Assembly: GCF_000187245.1 (NCBI RefSeq)
Contig: NC_027862.1
Location: forward strand, 620,001-684,000
Length of the DNA: 64,000 nucleotides
Direction: 5' to 3'
Source: Ogataea parapolymorpha DL-1
Taxonomy: Eukaryota > Ascomycota > Pichiomycetes > Pichiales > Pichiaceae
Shown: piece by piece, positions 18,560-26,487 of the stretch
Layout: the number at the start of each line of letters is the position of its first letter
Numbering within the stretch: position 1 is the first letter of the stretch
Notes under the pieces: generated by a model
What the model was told of the DNA's origin: nothing
Databases searched by the model: none
Seen by the model: the letters and a program-made list of their open reading frames with translations, nothing else
Translations under genes and position numbers: made by a program

Positions 18560-20077
18560 ATGTCTCAATTACACCGCGAGATGCGATCGTCTCACCGTAA
18601 CGTGTCGCGTTCAGAAGGCAGAGCGTCGTCTAAGTCTGGACTACGCAGTCCTAGTCTGAAGAGCCCCAATATGGATGCCGAATACAACGAGTTTGACGAG
18701 AGCCTGATGGACATGAGTTTCATGAGGCTGGACGACCTGCTGCGCCAAAAAATACAGAGCACGGAATCTCTGTCGTCCACGGTGGCGGTTGCCGGGTCAC
18801 CGATGAGTCGGCAGGAGAGCAGGGCAAATTCGCTGATCGGGTCCATCATCGACAGCGAGGAAGATACTGGCGCGGGCGAGGCCGGCGACGAGGCCGGCGT
18901 GGTGAAAATATACACTGTTTCGGACGTGATAACGGCGCTGGGCCAATCCAGAAGCAAAATTAACTCCTCGTCGCGAGAATTTTTGCTTGGCGAACTGTAT
19001 CGTATGATTGTGAAAAAGCCTTTGGGCTCCAACGGAAAGGTGGTCAATGAGACGGACCTGGAGTCGTTGATCTCGTTTGTCAAGACGGCACGCTCCGGGC
19101 TCGAATTTGTGTTTGCTCTGCGCTCTGCCGTCGCATATATAGCCAGCGACTCAGATGAGGTGGCTACGGTAGCTGTGGAGAGTTTGTTTCCTGTTCTGCT
19201 TGATAAAATCTACAGCACAGAGGAGACCTACGAGGGCGTTCGTTCGAGCTGTTTAATTGCATATGCGAGCTTACTTTTGGTAATTTACAACGAGTCGCAT
19301 TGCTACGGTCTGGAAAATAGCGTCGAGACTCTGATGGAGCTGGCCGAAGGGTTTAGTGCCGGCAGTCTAACGGAAAACGACGAGGATATTGTTGTGAATG
19401 CCCTTAATGCGGTTGGTGTTGTGGTAAGTCTGCTTTATAAAGCCGGACGCGAGGTCAACACCGTCATACAGGACAATATTCCGCTTTTGATGAATTTCCT
19501 TGCTGAGGACTTCACCAAGAAGGTCCAGAAAACGGCTGCTGTCGTGATTGCGTTGATGTACGAGGTGTTTGATTATGATGACGAGGACGAACCTTACCAC
19601 GATCTGGACGACCTGAAGAATATTCTGACACAGCTGGTGAGATATTCCTCGAAGAAAGTGAGCAAGAAGGATAAAAAAGAGTCTCGGTCAATATTCAGAG
19701 ACGTTCTGCGGAGTATCGAGAAACAGGAGCACGAAGAAAATGAGGAGACAGAAGTGTTGTCGAGATTCAGGCTCAGCGGGTCTAAGACGCTACCGATCAC
19801 CAGCTGGTTCGAATACATCCGTCTACTGCATCTCAGATATATTTTTGGCTCCGAGCTGAATTTGCACTATATTTCTTCCAGGGAGGTGCGCAACCTGCTG
19901 GCCCCGCCGGATGACGAGGCTGCCAAATACAGGTCAACGGACGACGAGTACCAGGAAAACGACAAAGCATGGAAGTCAGAAACAGGACGCCTGAGCAGTA
20001 TTAAAAAGGACCAAAAGATACGGGAAGCACGAGAAAGAAAAGTGCGCGAACAGCTAGGCGACCTAGCGCTGGAATGA
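18560..20077 (+). CDS. Interferon-related developmental regulator (IFRD) family protein
   Basis: A 505-residue protein. The N-terminus is basic and serine-rich (many RS and SP pairs), then an acidic spacer, then an alpha-helical repeat region from about residue 120 to 430. It carries the IFRD landmark 'SKKDKKESRSIFRDVLRSIE' near residue 367, followed by the family's short 'SWFEYIRLLHLRYIFGSELNLHY' block. The tail is charged ('KIREARERKVREQ'). IFRD proteins are conserved from fungi to humans; recent work on other species links them to inactive ribosomes and transcriptional co-regulation, but no function can be read here. Tandem behind PHO4 (88 bp) and convergent with the next gene, with a 5-bp gap. 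Confidence 0.75.
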   Translation: MSQLHREMRSSHRNVSRSEGRASSKSGLRSPSLKSPNMDAEYNEFDESLMDMSFMRLDDLLRQKIQSTESLSSTVAVAGSPMSRQESRANSLIGSIIDSEEDTGAGEAGDEAGVVKIYTVSDVITALGQSRSKINSSSREFLLGELYRMIVKKPLGSNGKVVNETDLESLISFVKTARSGLEFVFALRSAVAYIASDSDEVATVAVESLFPVLLDKIYSTEETYEGVRSSCLIAYASLLLVIYNESHCYGLENSVETLMELAEGFSAGSLTENDEDIVVNALNAVGVVVSLLYKAGREVNTVIQDNIPLLMNFLAEDFTKKVQKTAAVVIALMYEVFDYDDEDEPYHDLDDLKNILTQLVRYSSKKVSKKDKKESRSIFRDVLRSIEKQEHEENEETEVLSRFRLSGSKTLPITSWFEYIRLLHLRYIFGSELNLHYISSREVRNLLAPPDDEAAKYRSTDDEYQENDKAWKSETGRLSSIKKDQKIREARERKVREQLGDLALE

Positions 20078-20082
20078 TTATA

Positions 20083-20988
20083 CTATTTATGGAGACCGAG
20101 TCTGCGAGCGACTCGCTCGTCCAGCTCGATGTGGCGCTCTATGCGTCGCACCCGCTGGTTTTTGCGTCGCGCCATCTCACTGGTTGCTTCGTCTGTGTCG
20201 TCTGTGGACTCGACAAATTTATTATTCTTTAAGGAATTGAGGTAGTTTTGCAGCAGCCGCTCGTTTTCAGTGTTGATGGGCGTCTCCGCGTCGTGGAGCC
20301 GGCTCTGCACGTACAGATACAGCGCAAATTTGCGTTCTGCATCGTCCAGAGGAACGTAGCTGTAGTTTTCTAAAATCAACTGGTAATCATGCGATGAAAG
20401 CCTGTTTGGGAGCTCCCGCTCAGACTTATCCAAAAAGTTGGTAGACACGTAGTTTTCAGGGGCTTGAGGTATTGAGATTGGCGGATACTCAAGAAATTTT
20501 GCACTTTCATACTGTACAACAGAACCTGCTGTTTTCTTGTCACTGATGGATCTTGCTTTCTTTTTGTATTTCACGCTCGTCTGTTTCATAAACAGGGGAC
20601 GCGACTCGGTGTCATCGTCGGCCTCTTCGCCGTAATAGCTGAGCTGGACCTGTCTTTTCTTAGGTCCTCTCGGCTGCACTTTTGTCGTCGTTGCACGCTT
20701 TATCTGGCCCAAAAAAGGAAGTTTCATCCGCAGAGCATCGAGGCTGATTCGCAGATTGTCCATCGCGCCAAACTGCTGGTCGCCTAGATAGAGTTCATCG
20801 GTGGAGTCTTTTATATTCTCGAGAGTAGACGAACGGTCGTTGAGGCGATCAAAATTCAGTCGCTGGTTCCGTGAAGACACAAATGACATCGGCTCGAACT
20901 CGTCGCTTCGCAGAGTATTGTCCCATCGGAAATTTGTCGCATGTTCATACAAACTGGTCCTTGACGGATTGGTACCGAGTAATTTCAT
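20083..20988 (-). CDS. Unrecognised 301-residue charged protein
   Basis: I do not recognise this protein. It has no signal peptide or membrane segment. The middle contains basic clusters ('RGPKKRQVQ', 'KYKKKARS') interleaved with acidic ones. A helical segment around 200-260 ('DYQLILENYSYVPLDDAERKFALYLYVQSRL') looks folded, and the C-terminus is strongly basic with an arginine-rich amphipathic helix ('RRKNQRVRRIERHIEL'). Basic patches suggest nuclear or nucleic-acid association, which is inference. Codon usage resembles the neighbours and the frame is intact. It ends 5 bp from the IFRD gene stop and is divergent from MIM2 across about 206 bp, which includes a CACGTG at about 21016. Confidence 0.7.
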   Translation of the reverse strand: MKLLGTNPSRTSLYEHATNFRWDNTLRSDEFEPMSFVSSRNQRLNFDRLNDRSSTLENIKDSTDELYLGDQQFGAMDNLRISLDALRMKLPFLGQIKRATTTKVQPRGPKKRQVQLSYYGEEADDDTESRPLFMKQTSVKYKKKARSISDKKTAGSVVQYESAKFLEYPPISIPQAPENYVSTNFLDKSERELPNRLSSHDYQLILENYSYVPLDDAERKFALYLYVQSRLHDAETPINTENERLLQNYLNSLKNNKFVESTDDTDEATSEMARRKNQRVRRIERHIELDERVARRLGLHK

Positions 20989-21194
20989 AAATTAAAATAT
21001 TCACGCCAGACAGACACGTGAAAGCAGGAAAAGCTCACAAAGGGCAGAACTTATATCCGCTGATGTAGTCCACAACATCCTCATATGGCATCTCCTCAGC
21101 CTCTGCTCGCCAGCCACCTGCTACTGCCGCCCCCGTCCAGGATTAGCTAAGCAGCCGTGAAAGAGTTGAAATATTTCGTATATTTATTTGGTTT

Positions 21195-21446
21195 ATGGAG
21201 CTGAGCGCAGAGAATCTTGCTCTGCACGACAGGGATGAGCAGGAGTTCGACTCTAGCGACGATGACTCGGAGTACACTTATGAGACCGATCTTGTGTACC
21301 ATGACCCGCAGAAGGAGTGGGAGGAGAACCTTGTGCAGTTGAAGACTCTGGTTAACTTCGTGCTGTTGCCTGTCATCGGGAAGGTGCTGGGGCGACGGTT
21401 TGCCAACTACGTGTGGATGAAGATCGCTAGTCGTATTTATTCGTGA
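21195..21446 (+). CDS. MIM2: Mitochondrial outer-membrane import protein Mim2 (small)
   Basis: An 83-residue protein: an acidic N-terminal half with an 'SSDDDSEYTYETDLVYHDPQ' type run, then 'KEWEENLVQLKTL', one hydrophobic membrane segment at about 52-68 ('FVLLPVIGKVLG'), and a basic 'GRRFANYVW' end. Size and the 'DPQKEWEE..' plus 'GK.LGRR.A' pattern fit Mim2 (87 residues in baker's yeast), partner of Mim1 in inserting multi-pass and alpha-helical proteins into the outer membrane. The match is from memory and the protein is short, so other single-pass outer-membrane proteins remain possible. It is convergent with the next gene, 11 bp apart. Confidence 0.7.
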   Translation: MELSAENLALHDRDEQEFDSSDDDSEYTYETDLVYHDPQKEWEENLVQLKTLVNFVLLPVIGKVLGRRFANYVWMKIASRIYS

Positions 21447-21457
21447 GTGTGTACATA

Positions 21458-21964
21458 TCAACGTTGATACCGCATTAGTTTGAGCAATAGGCCTTCACTC
21501 TTGAGCCTGATATCCGGGTTGAGAGCTTTGAGGATCTTGATTAGTTTGTTGACGATTGACACGTTCAGCAGCATAAGAAGGCCTGCTACGGACGGATTAG
21601 GCTGGCTGAGACGTTTAAAGAACGTAATGAATAATAAAAAGGTGTTTTTGATCACAAACCTCAGGTCTGGCAGATACTCGTCTGACCGTTTTGTCGGGAA
21701 CTCGGACAAGTTATTGATGTACACGTTGGATGACAGCAAAGTGATGAGACTCTCGACGGTCATGTTTGTATCTGTAAGCTTGTACCCAAGCTCTAGAAAG
21801 CTGTGGAAATCGATGGTTCGGATGGTGACGTCGGAGCCGGCCGTCTGTCGCGAGGTCGAGTTGAGATGAGTGAACAGGTCCTCCGCACTTATGTTGAATG
21901 ACTCCGGAGAGATGAGGACGTCGATCAGCTCGCTGAGCACGGCGATCTCTGTGGCCAGGGACAT
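21458..21964 (-). CDS. Unrecognised 168-residue protein
   Basis: I do not recognise it. The frame is intact with ordinary codon usage. It is leucine- and serine-rich and probably all helical. A hydrophobic stretch near residues 105-145 ('FVIKNTFLLFITFFKRL', 'VAGLLMLLNVSIVNKLIKIL') could be one or two membrane helices or a hydrophobic core. The C-terminus is basic ('LKLMRYQR'). No intron signal was found upstream. It lies convergent to MIM2 and beside the 722-bp gap. Confidence 0.6.
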   Translation of the reverse strand: MSLATEIAVLSELIDVLISPESFNISAEDLFTHLNSTSRQTAGSDVTIRTIDFHSFLELGYKLTDTNMTVESLITLLSSNVYINNLSEFPTKRSDEYLPDLRFVIKNTFLLFITFFKRLSQPNPSVAGLLMLLNVSIVNKLIKILKALNPDIRLKSEGLLLKLMRYQR

Positions 21965-22686
21965 GAGATTATCGTACCTTTCAAAAATCTTTAGACCACA
22001 CTGTACACCGCCCGATTTAGGGTAACAGGGCTGGGTTGAGTTTACCGGATTAGATGGTTGATCTGCTTAACGCAGAAGGAGATAGAAGAAAGGTGCCAAT
22101 AGTGCACGCATTTTTTATCAGGGCTGACGTTGCACAAAGTTCGAGGGCATTCGTTGTCGACAAATACAACATAGGCCATGCTTCTAAAGCTAAAAAATCT
22201 GTTCATCCTCTAAGCTATGTTTCGTAAATAGATTAAACAGAACGTCACAGGTGATGTTCAACGGCTATACCACAACACTCCAAGTTTCATTTTCGAATTG
22301 ACCAAAGCTGAATGTTTAGGATTCAAGAGGCAACCACGTGAAGCGGTCTGTGATGGTCACGCTGCCAGGAAGTACAGAGAAGTCACTCCCTGGAAAGTTC
22401 TCGTGCAGCCATCGATGCTCTTCAATAGTTGCTAGCATTGACAGTATTGAAAGTGTGTCTGGACAGCATACGAAGAACCTTATCTTAAACCCATCCTCAG
22501 AATTCTGAAGAGCCGAATCTGGCCCCCGAATCTGGCCCCCAAATCTATGTACCTTGATCTACCGGTGCAACATCGTAAACTTAAGCAAAGGACTTTTGAG
22601 GAGCTATAAAAAGCTACCATTCTATATATCAAGGAGCTAAAATAGACTCTCTATAGTTGGTGCGTTCGATCGATTCATTATACAAA
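21965..22686. other. 722-bp intergenic gap with a possible broken small gene and a 13-bp tandem repeat
   Basis: The longest gap in the window. It contains the disrupted minus-strand frame described separately (22316-22573), a 13-bp unit GAATCTGGCCCCC repeated in tandem (22515-22527 and 22528-22540), CACGTG near 22335, and TATA-like stretches near 22605 and 22624. No tRNA-like cloverleaf is evident. The rest (21965-22315) shows nothing I can assign. Confidence 0.5.
22316..22573 (-). pseudogene. Possible small gene or gene remnant with an in-frame TAG at codon 5
   Basis: On the minus strand an ATG at 22571-22573 opens M-L-H-R, then TAG (22559-22561), then an uninterrupted 80-codon frame to TAA at 22316-22318. 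The 80 residues look protein-like: 'GFKIRFFVCCPDTLSILS', 'TIEEHRWLHENFPGSDF', 'TDRFTWLPLES', with local GC similar to coding DNA and higher than normal spacers. No ATG precedes the long part except internal Met42. An unseen upstream exon ending at ..GGTAG is possible, but no good donor was found. It could be a decayed gene, a spliced gene whose first exon I cannot place, or chance. Confidence 0.3.
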
Positions 22687-24312
22687 TTAATGAGGTCTGG
22701 CTTTAGGACCCCAATTGGCCGTTGGGTTTTCCTGGTATCTGACAATCTTTATCTTCCGCAATTCCTTCAACTTCTTGCTTTCCCCGTTGGGCTGGAACAA
22801 CCAGGTTATATCGTCGACTTTCTTCTCCTTGTTTAGAGAGGCAAGATCAATGTTTTTGCCAATTGAGTTGTCAGTCATGATTCTGTGTCCTGCAGTGTTT
22901 GGGTTCAATTTGTCGGCCGTCACTCCATTCTTCTCTGTCCACAGCTTACCGACATACCAGATAACCTCATACGGGGCGTCAGTCTTAATTGCACCGGGGG
23001 TCGAATGGCAGAGCGAGACCCGGTATCCAAGATTTGACAGTGCAGCCGCAAATGTATCAAGCGATGGACTTGGTCCTTTCAGAATTGCAGAAACTGTCGT
23101 TGTCTTGATATGGAAAGGAACGTCCACTAGCTCATTCTTGGCCATGGTCAGCATACCCTTGATTCTAGGCCGAGTCTTGAATATAGACTCATCTGCCGAC
23201 TCTTCCAGGCCAAGAACGCGGTCAATAAATGCGGGATTGTGCAGAGGTCCTCTCCACATTGGACCACAAAGGTGATTTGTAAAGCCGCAGAATGTGCACT
23301 CTGGACCAACAGGCGGCCCTTTACTCAGGCCGTACTTCTTACTATTTTGTTTTGCTGTTGCATTTGGATTCTCCGTCCATCGCCCGAGAGGCTGATTGTA
23401 AATAGCGTAGCATCCAGAGCATTTATAGCATATCATTTGATTGGACGCGAGCTCTTTAACCTTGATAGGGGACGTTCTAACCCGTATGAACAGACGGACG
23501 TAAAAGTCAATGGATAAACAGAGCTGCGGCTCGATCCATTTTTTGTATTTGGCAGCAGTCGTTGAGATCATATGCAAGACGAGTCTAAGAGCGGATTCAT
23601 GAGTAACGTCTCCGTGCAATGGACTTCCTCCGTATAATGCAAAACATTTCTCTGGATAGCCAGCTCCAGCTAGCACACCAAGATCCGTGCAAGTGACCAG
23701 CAAAAGGCCCCCGTCCTTGAGTGAATTTAAAGCCGAGTCGACAAAGGGAGCTGCAGTTCCATAGGGATCCAGATCAACAACATGGAATTGGTCCTTTGAA
23801 TCAGCCATCACCCGGATAGCGTCTCCCTCATTGGCCTCCACTTTGTCCTGTATTTTGTTATATTCAATGTTTAGATTAATGGCGTTGACAGCATCTTTAG
23901 AAAGATCGTTTGCTACCACCTTAGAAACGAGTGGAATCTCTTTACCATACCGAATAGCCCGAAGACCTGTAGCAGAGAGTGCTTCCAAAATTCTCAAGTA
24001 CGGCTGCGGCTCGGAATCTTTTAAATCAGGAGACTCTTTGTCATGCTTGCGCTTTCTTGCAAGCTTTTCTTCGTAATATATCTCAGAGAATGCGCGAATA
24101 GCTAGCGAGCTCAGGTCTCTGTTATACTGCTGAACAGGATTGTAAAAGACCTGGTCTGGTGGGAAAAGAACAGATGCAGAGCCCTCAGTGAGGACCTTAT
24201 ACTTTGAAGTGTCTATTTGGGGGTTCATATGAAGGAATCGGGGGAAATTTAGCGATAACAACCTTGAGCGACTGCCCATACAGTATTGAGAAATATTTTT
24301 TGTAAATTTCAA
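22687..24312 (-). CDS. TRM1: tRNA (guanine26-N2)-dimethyltransferase Trm1
   Basis: A 541-residue protein (yeast 570). It contains 'LTEGSASVLFP..VFYNPVQQYNRDLSSLAIRAF' near residue 40, which marks Trm1, then the SAM-binding part 'ILEALSATGLRAIRYGKE' and 'VVDLDPYGTAAPFVDSAL', and a zinc-binding region with Cys pairs 'CYKCSGC' and 'CTFCGF'. Known role: dimethylation of G26 in most tRNAs, nuclear and mitochondrial. The first 28 residues are basic and hydroxylated (a likely mitochondrial presequence), and Met29 at 24226-24228 sits just before the conserved body, so two starts may give two destinations as in baker's yeast. Confidence 0.95.
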   Translation of the reverse strand: MKFTKNISQYCMGSRSRLLSLNFPRFLHMNPQIDTSKYKVLTEGSASVLFPPDQVFYNPVQQYNRDLSSLAIRAFSEIYYEEKLARKRKHDKESPDLKDSEPQPYLRILEALSATGLRAIRYGKEIPLVSKVVANDLSKDAVNAINLNIEYNKIQDKVEANEGDAIRVMADSKDQFHVVDLDPYGTAAPFVDSALNSLKDGGLLLVTCTDLGVLAGAGYPEKCFALYGGSPLHGDVTHESALRLVLHMISTTAAKYKKWIEPQLCLSIDFYVRLFIRVRTSPIKVKELASNQMICYKCSGCYAIYNQPLGRWTENPNATAKQNSKKYGLSKGPPVGPECTFCGFTNHLCGPMWRGPLHNPAFIDRVLGLEESADESIFKTRPRIKGMLTMAKNELVDVPFHIKTTTVSAILKGPSPSLDTFAAALSNLGYRVSLCHSTPGAIKTDAPYEVIWYVGKLWTEKNGVTADKLNPNTAGHRIMTDNSIGKNIDLASLNKEKKVDDITWLFQPNGESKKLKELRKIKIVRYQENPTANWGPKARPH

Positions 24313-24378
24313 GCTATCTAAGAAGAATTTTTCTTTAACTCGGTGTGAGGATGGGTTGCAATCTGAGATCCAGTCTCT

Positions 24379-26211
24379 TCAATTGCAGTGACGGTTCCCA
24401 TCAATAAAGGAGCACAGGTCAAAACTCTCTTGATCCAGACCAGTTTGAGTTTGTGACGGGTCTTCGGCGGAATTGGTGGTGAACGTGCTATTCGAATGGC
24501 CCAGTGGAGCAGAAGAATACAGACTGGTGACAGGAGTGCCATATTTGGCTACTGGTATCTGTTCCTGTTCGATGGGGCCAAACGAATAGAACAACGACTG
24601 ATGCTGTTGTATAAGGTCGTCATGCTGTTTTTTGAGCTCTTCCATAGTCAAAGCGTACGGGTAAGATGTCTCTTGAGAGGACGGCGAGGCCTCGAAATAG
24701 GTATCTAGTTGTTGCTGTTGGGCGAATGGTGAGTACTCGTTGTGGTTTATAAATTGCGGATCAAAGAGAGGCTGATTGCCGCCAGCAGGGGCATTTTTTG
24801 GCACGGTCGGATAAGCATACTGCATATTCTGATGGCTCAGAGTCTTGATCAACGGATATTTCTGGGCGGTGTTCGGCACTGTGTTGCTTGCCGAACGAGT
24901 TCTTGGCGCAACTCTGTTGCTGGAAAAACCCGATCCAGGGTTTGATGGCGAGAATGCTGCTCCGAGACCGTAAAAACCACCAGAAGAAAGGGATGACGGA
25001 GGGTATTGGGACTGGGATGAGAGAGAAATCACCGAGATTATGGAGTTTGACCGTCTGAGAGTCTTCATTTTCTTAGTCACAGAGGTACTAACCGGAGACA
25101 CCTCGACCAATTCGTCGTATGTAGTTCCAGACTCGTCATCTCCGTGTTGCGATGGCGTGTTCACCATTGGCGACTGCAGTAGCTGTTTATTTTGTAGCGA
25201 CTGATATATGGAGTTTCCCGAGTCCGAGCGGTCACGAGCACCCGCGGTAGCTGACATCGTGAACGGCGTCGGATATTGTCCAAACCCAGTAAAGTTTTCC
25301 GGCTGCGGAGTGGCACTAGAGACCATCGAGGTCATAGAAGAGCTGGTGGACAGAATTGGCGTTATCGGCGTGTAGGGCGCATTCGAGTTGCCTGTAGCGC
25401 TCTTGGGAGTCAAGGAGTACTCTGAGGGAGTCGCTGCGGACGACGAGTCGCCCGGTTGGTGGACCTCCCCTTTTGGTTTGCGGCTGCAAAATTTTCGTAG
25501 AGACGATCTTTTTGACGATTCTGGCCCCACAAACACCGACGGAGAGGAATTTAAAAACGGCATGCGCCCGTTCGGGATTTCCTCCTGAGCTTCGGTTTTG
25601 ACTGTCTGGGGCTGAGAGTCCGCTTCTTTACTGTCCTTGTCCTTCTTCAGTGAGCGGCTTCCGAAAAGCCGCGAAACTCTGCGAGGCCCGGCTGTAGCTT
25701 TTTTTTCGTGCTCATCTGCCGGAGATTCTGCAGCAGCAGTCGGTGTGCAGTTCACGAATAAAAACTCCTTCGGAGTGCCCTCCTTGCTGACTTTCGGCTT
25801 GACGTTCGTTTTCCTGAATCCATGCTTGTTCGTCTTGGCGGAGGAATCGTTTAATACGAGGTTTTGCGCATCCTGTATTATTTTCGACTGCTTCTCGGCA
25901 TCGTCCGTCTTAAACTTATTTATCTTCCAGATCTTTTTAGTGTAGGAAGGCGGGCCTTTGGAGGTCATCTGCGAGTTCCGATTCACCGGCATCACTAGAA
26001 ATGAGGACTCCAGCTCGATGCTGCTGTCGCGGGTTCTCACCGAGCCGATCCCAGAATTCATCTGCTCCAAGTTACGGAGCTTGCCACACGATGCCGAAGA
26101 GGAACCATCGTATGAAACTGCTGGAGACGCCAGCCCCGACCCATCAACAAGCTCCGGGTCTTGTTTGATAGCCACCACTTCCTCTTTTCTGCCCTTTTTC
26201 GTCACTCTCAT
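24379..26211 (-). CDS. Unrecognised 610-residue low-complexity protein
   Basis: I do not recognise it. It is largely disordered: serine, proline, threonine and asparagine rich, with glutamine runs near the C-terminus ('FAQQQQLD', 'LIQQHQSL'). A more conserved-looking island lies at about residues 85-165 ('GPPSYTKKIWKINKFKTDDAEKQSKI', '..KEFLFVNCTP'), followed by a basic 'RRVSRLFGSRSLKK' patch. The hydrophobic 'FDLCSFI' motif near the C-terminus could be an interaction motif. No membrane segment. Such proteins in yeasts are often regulators or scaffolds, but that is inference only. It reads intact with normal codon usage; TRM1 follows 66 bp downstream on the same strand. Confidence 0.65.
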   Translation of the reverse strand: MRVTKKGRKEEVVAIKQDPELVDGSGLASPAVSYDGSSSASCGKLRNLEQMNSGIGSVRTRDSSIELESSFLVMPVNRNSQMTSKGPPSYTKKIWKINKFKTDDAEKQSKIIQDAQNLVLNDSSAKTNKHGFRKTNVKPKVSKEGTPKEFLFVNCTPTAAAESPADEHEKKATAGPRRVSRLFGSRSLKKDKDSKEADSQPQTVKTEAQEEIPNGRMPFLNSSPSVFVGPESSKRSSLRKFCSRKPKGEVHQPGDSSSAATPSEYSLTPKSATGNSNAPYTPITPILSTSSSMTSMVSSATPQPENFTGFGQYPTPFTMSATAGARDRSDSGNSIYQSLQNKQLLQSPMVNTPSQHGDDESGTTYDELVEVSPVSTSVTKKMKTLRRSNSIISVISLSSQSQYPPSSLSSGGFYGLGAAFSPSNPGSGFSSNRVAPRTRSASNTVPNTAQKYPLIKTLSHQNMQYAYPTVPKNAPAGGNQPLFDPQFINHNEYSPFAQQQQLDTYFEASPSSQETSYPYALTMEELKKQHDDLIQQHQSLFYSFGPIEQEQIPVAKYGTPVTSLYSSAPLGHSNSTFTTNSAEDPSQTQTGLDQESFDLCSFIDGNRHCN

Positions 26212-26487
26212 ATTAGAAGCAGAGGCAGTCAGTCCAAAATGGGCAATAAGGAACCTTAGCCAATTTTGAATCTCTAGATCAATAAGCAGCTGACAAAAAT
26301 AGCGATAGTGATTTGATCAAGTTGCACTGGCAAGTAAAGTTGAGCGAGCGGTAATGAAGTTGAATTCCTTGAAACCGATGAAAAATCAGGTCTCTGCGAA
26401 AAATCAACCAACGTGGCGCGAGGTGTGGCAACGGTTAGTGTAAGGGTGTACATTTGTAAATACCTAAAATCAAGGCAGTTAGTGCTT

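Noticed and set aside
26413..26487. 25-codon extension of PRP16 upstream of its ATG
   Set aside because: Begins at GTG; the ATG at 26488 is the first usable start and the extension has no conserved content.
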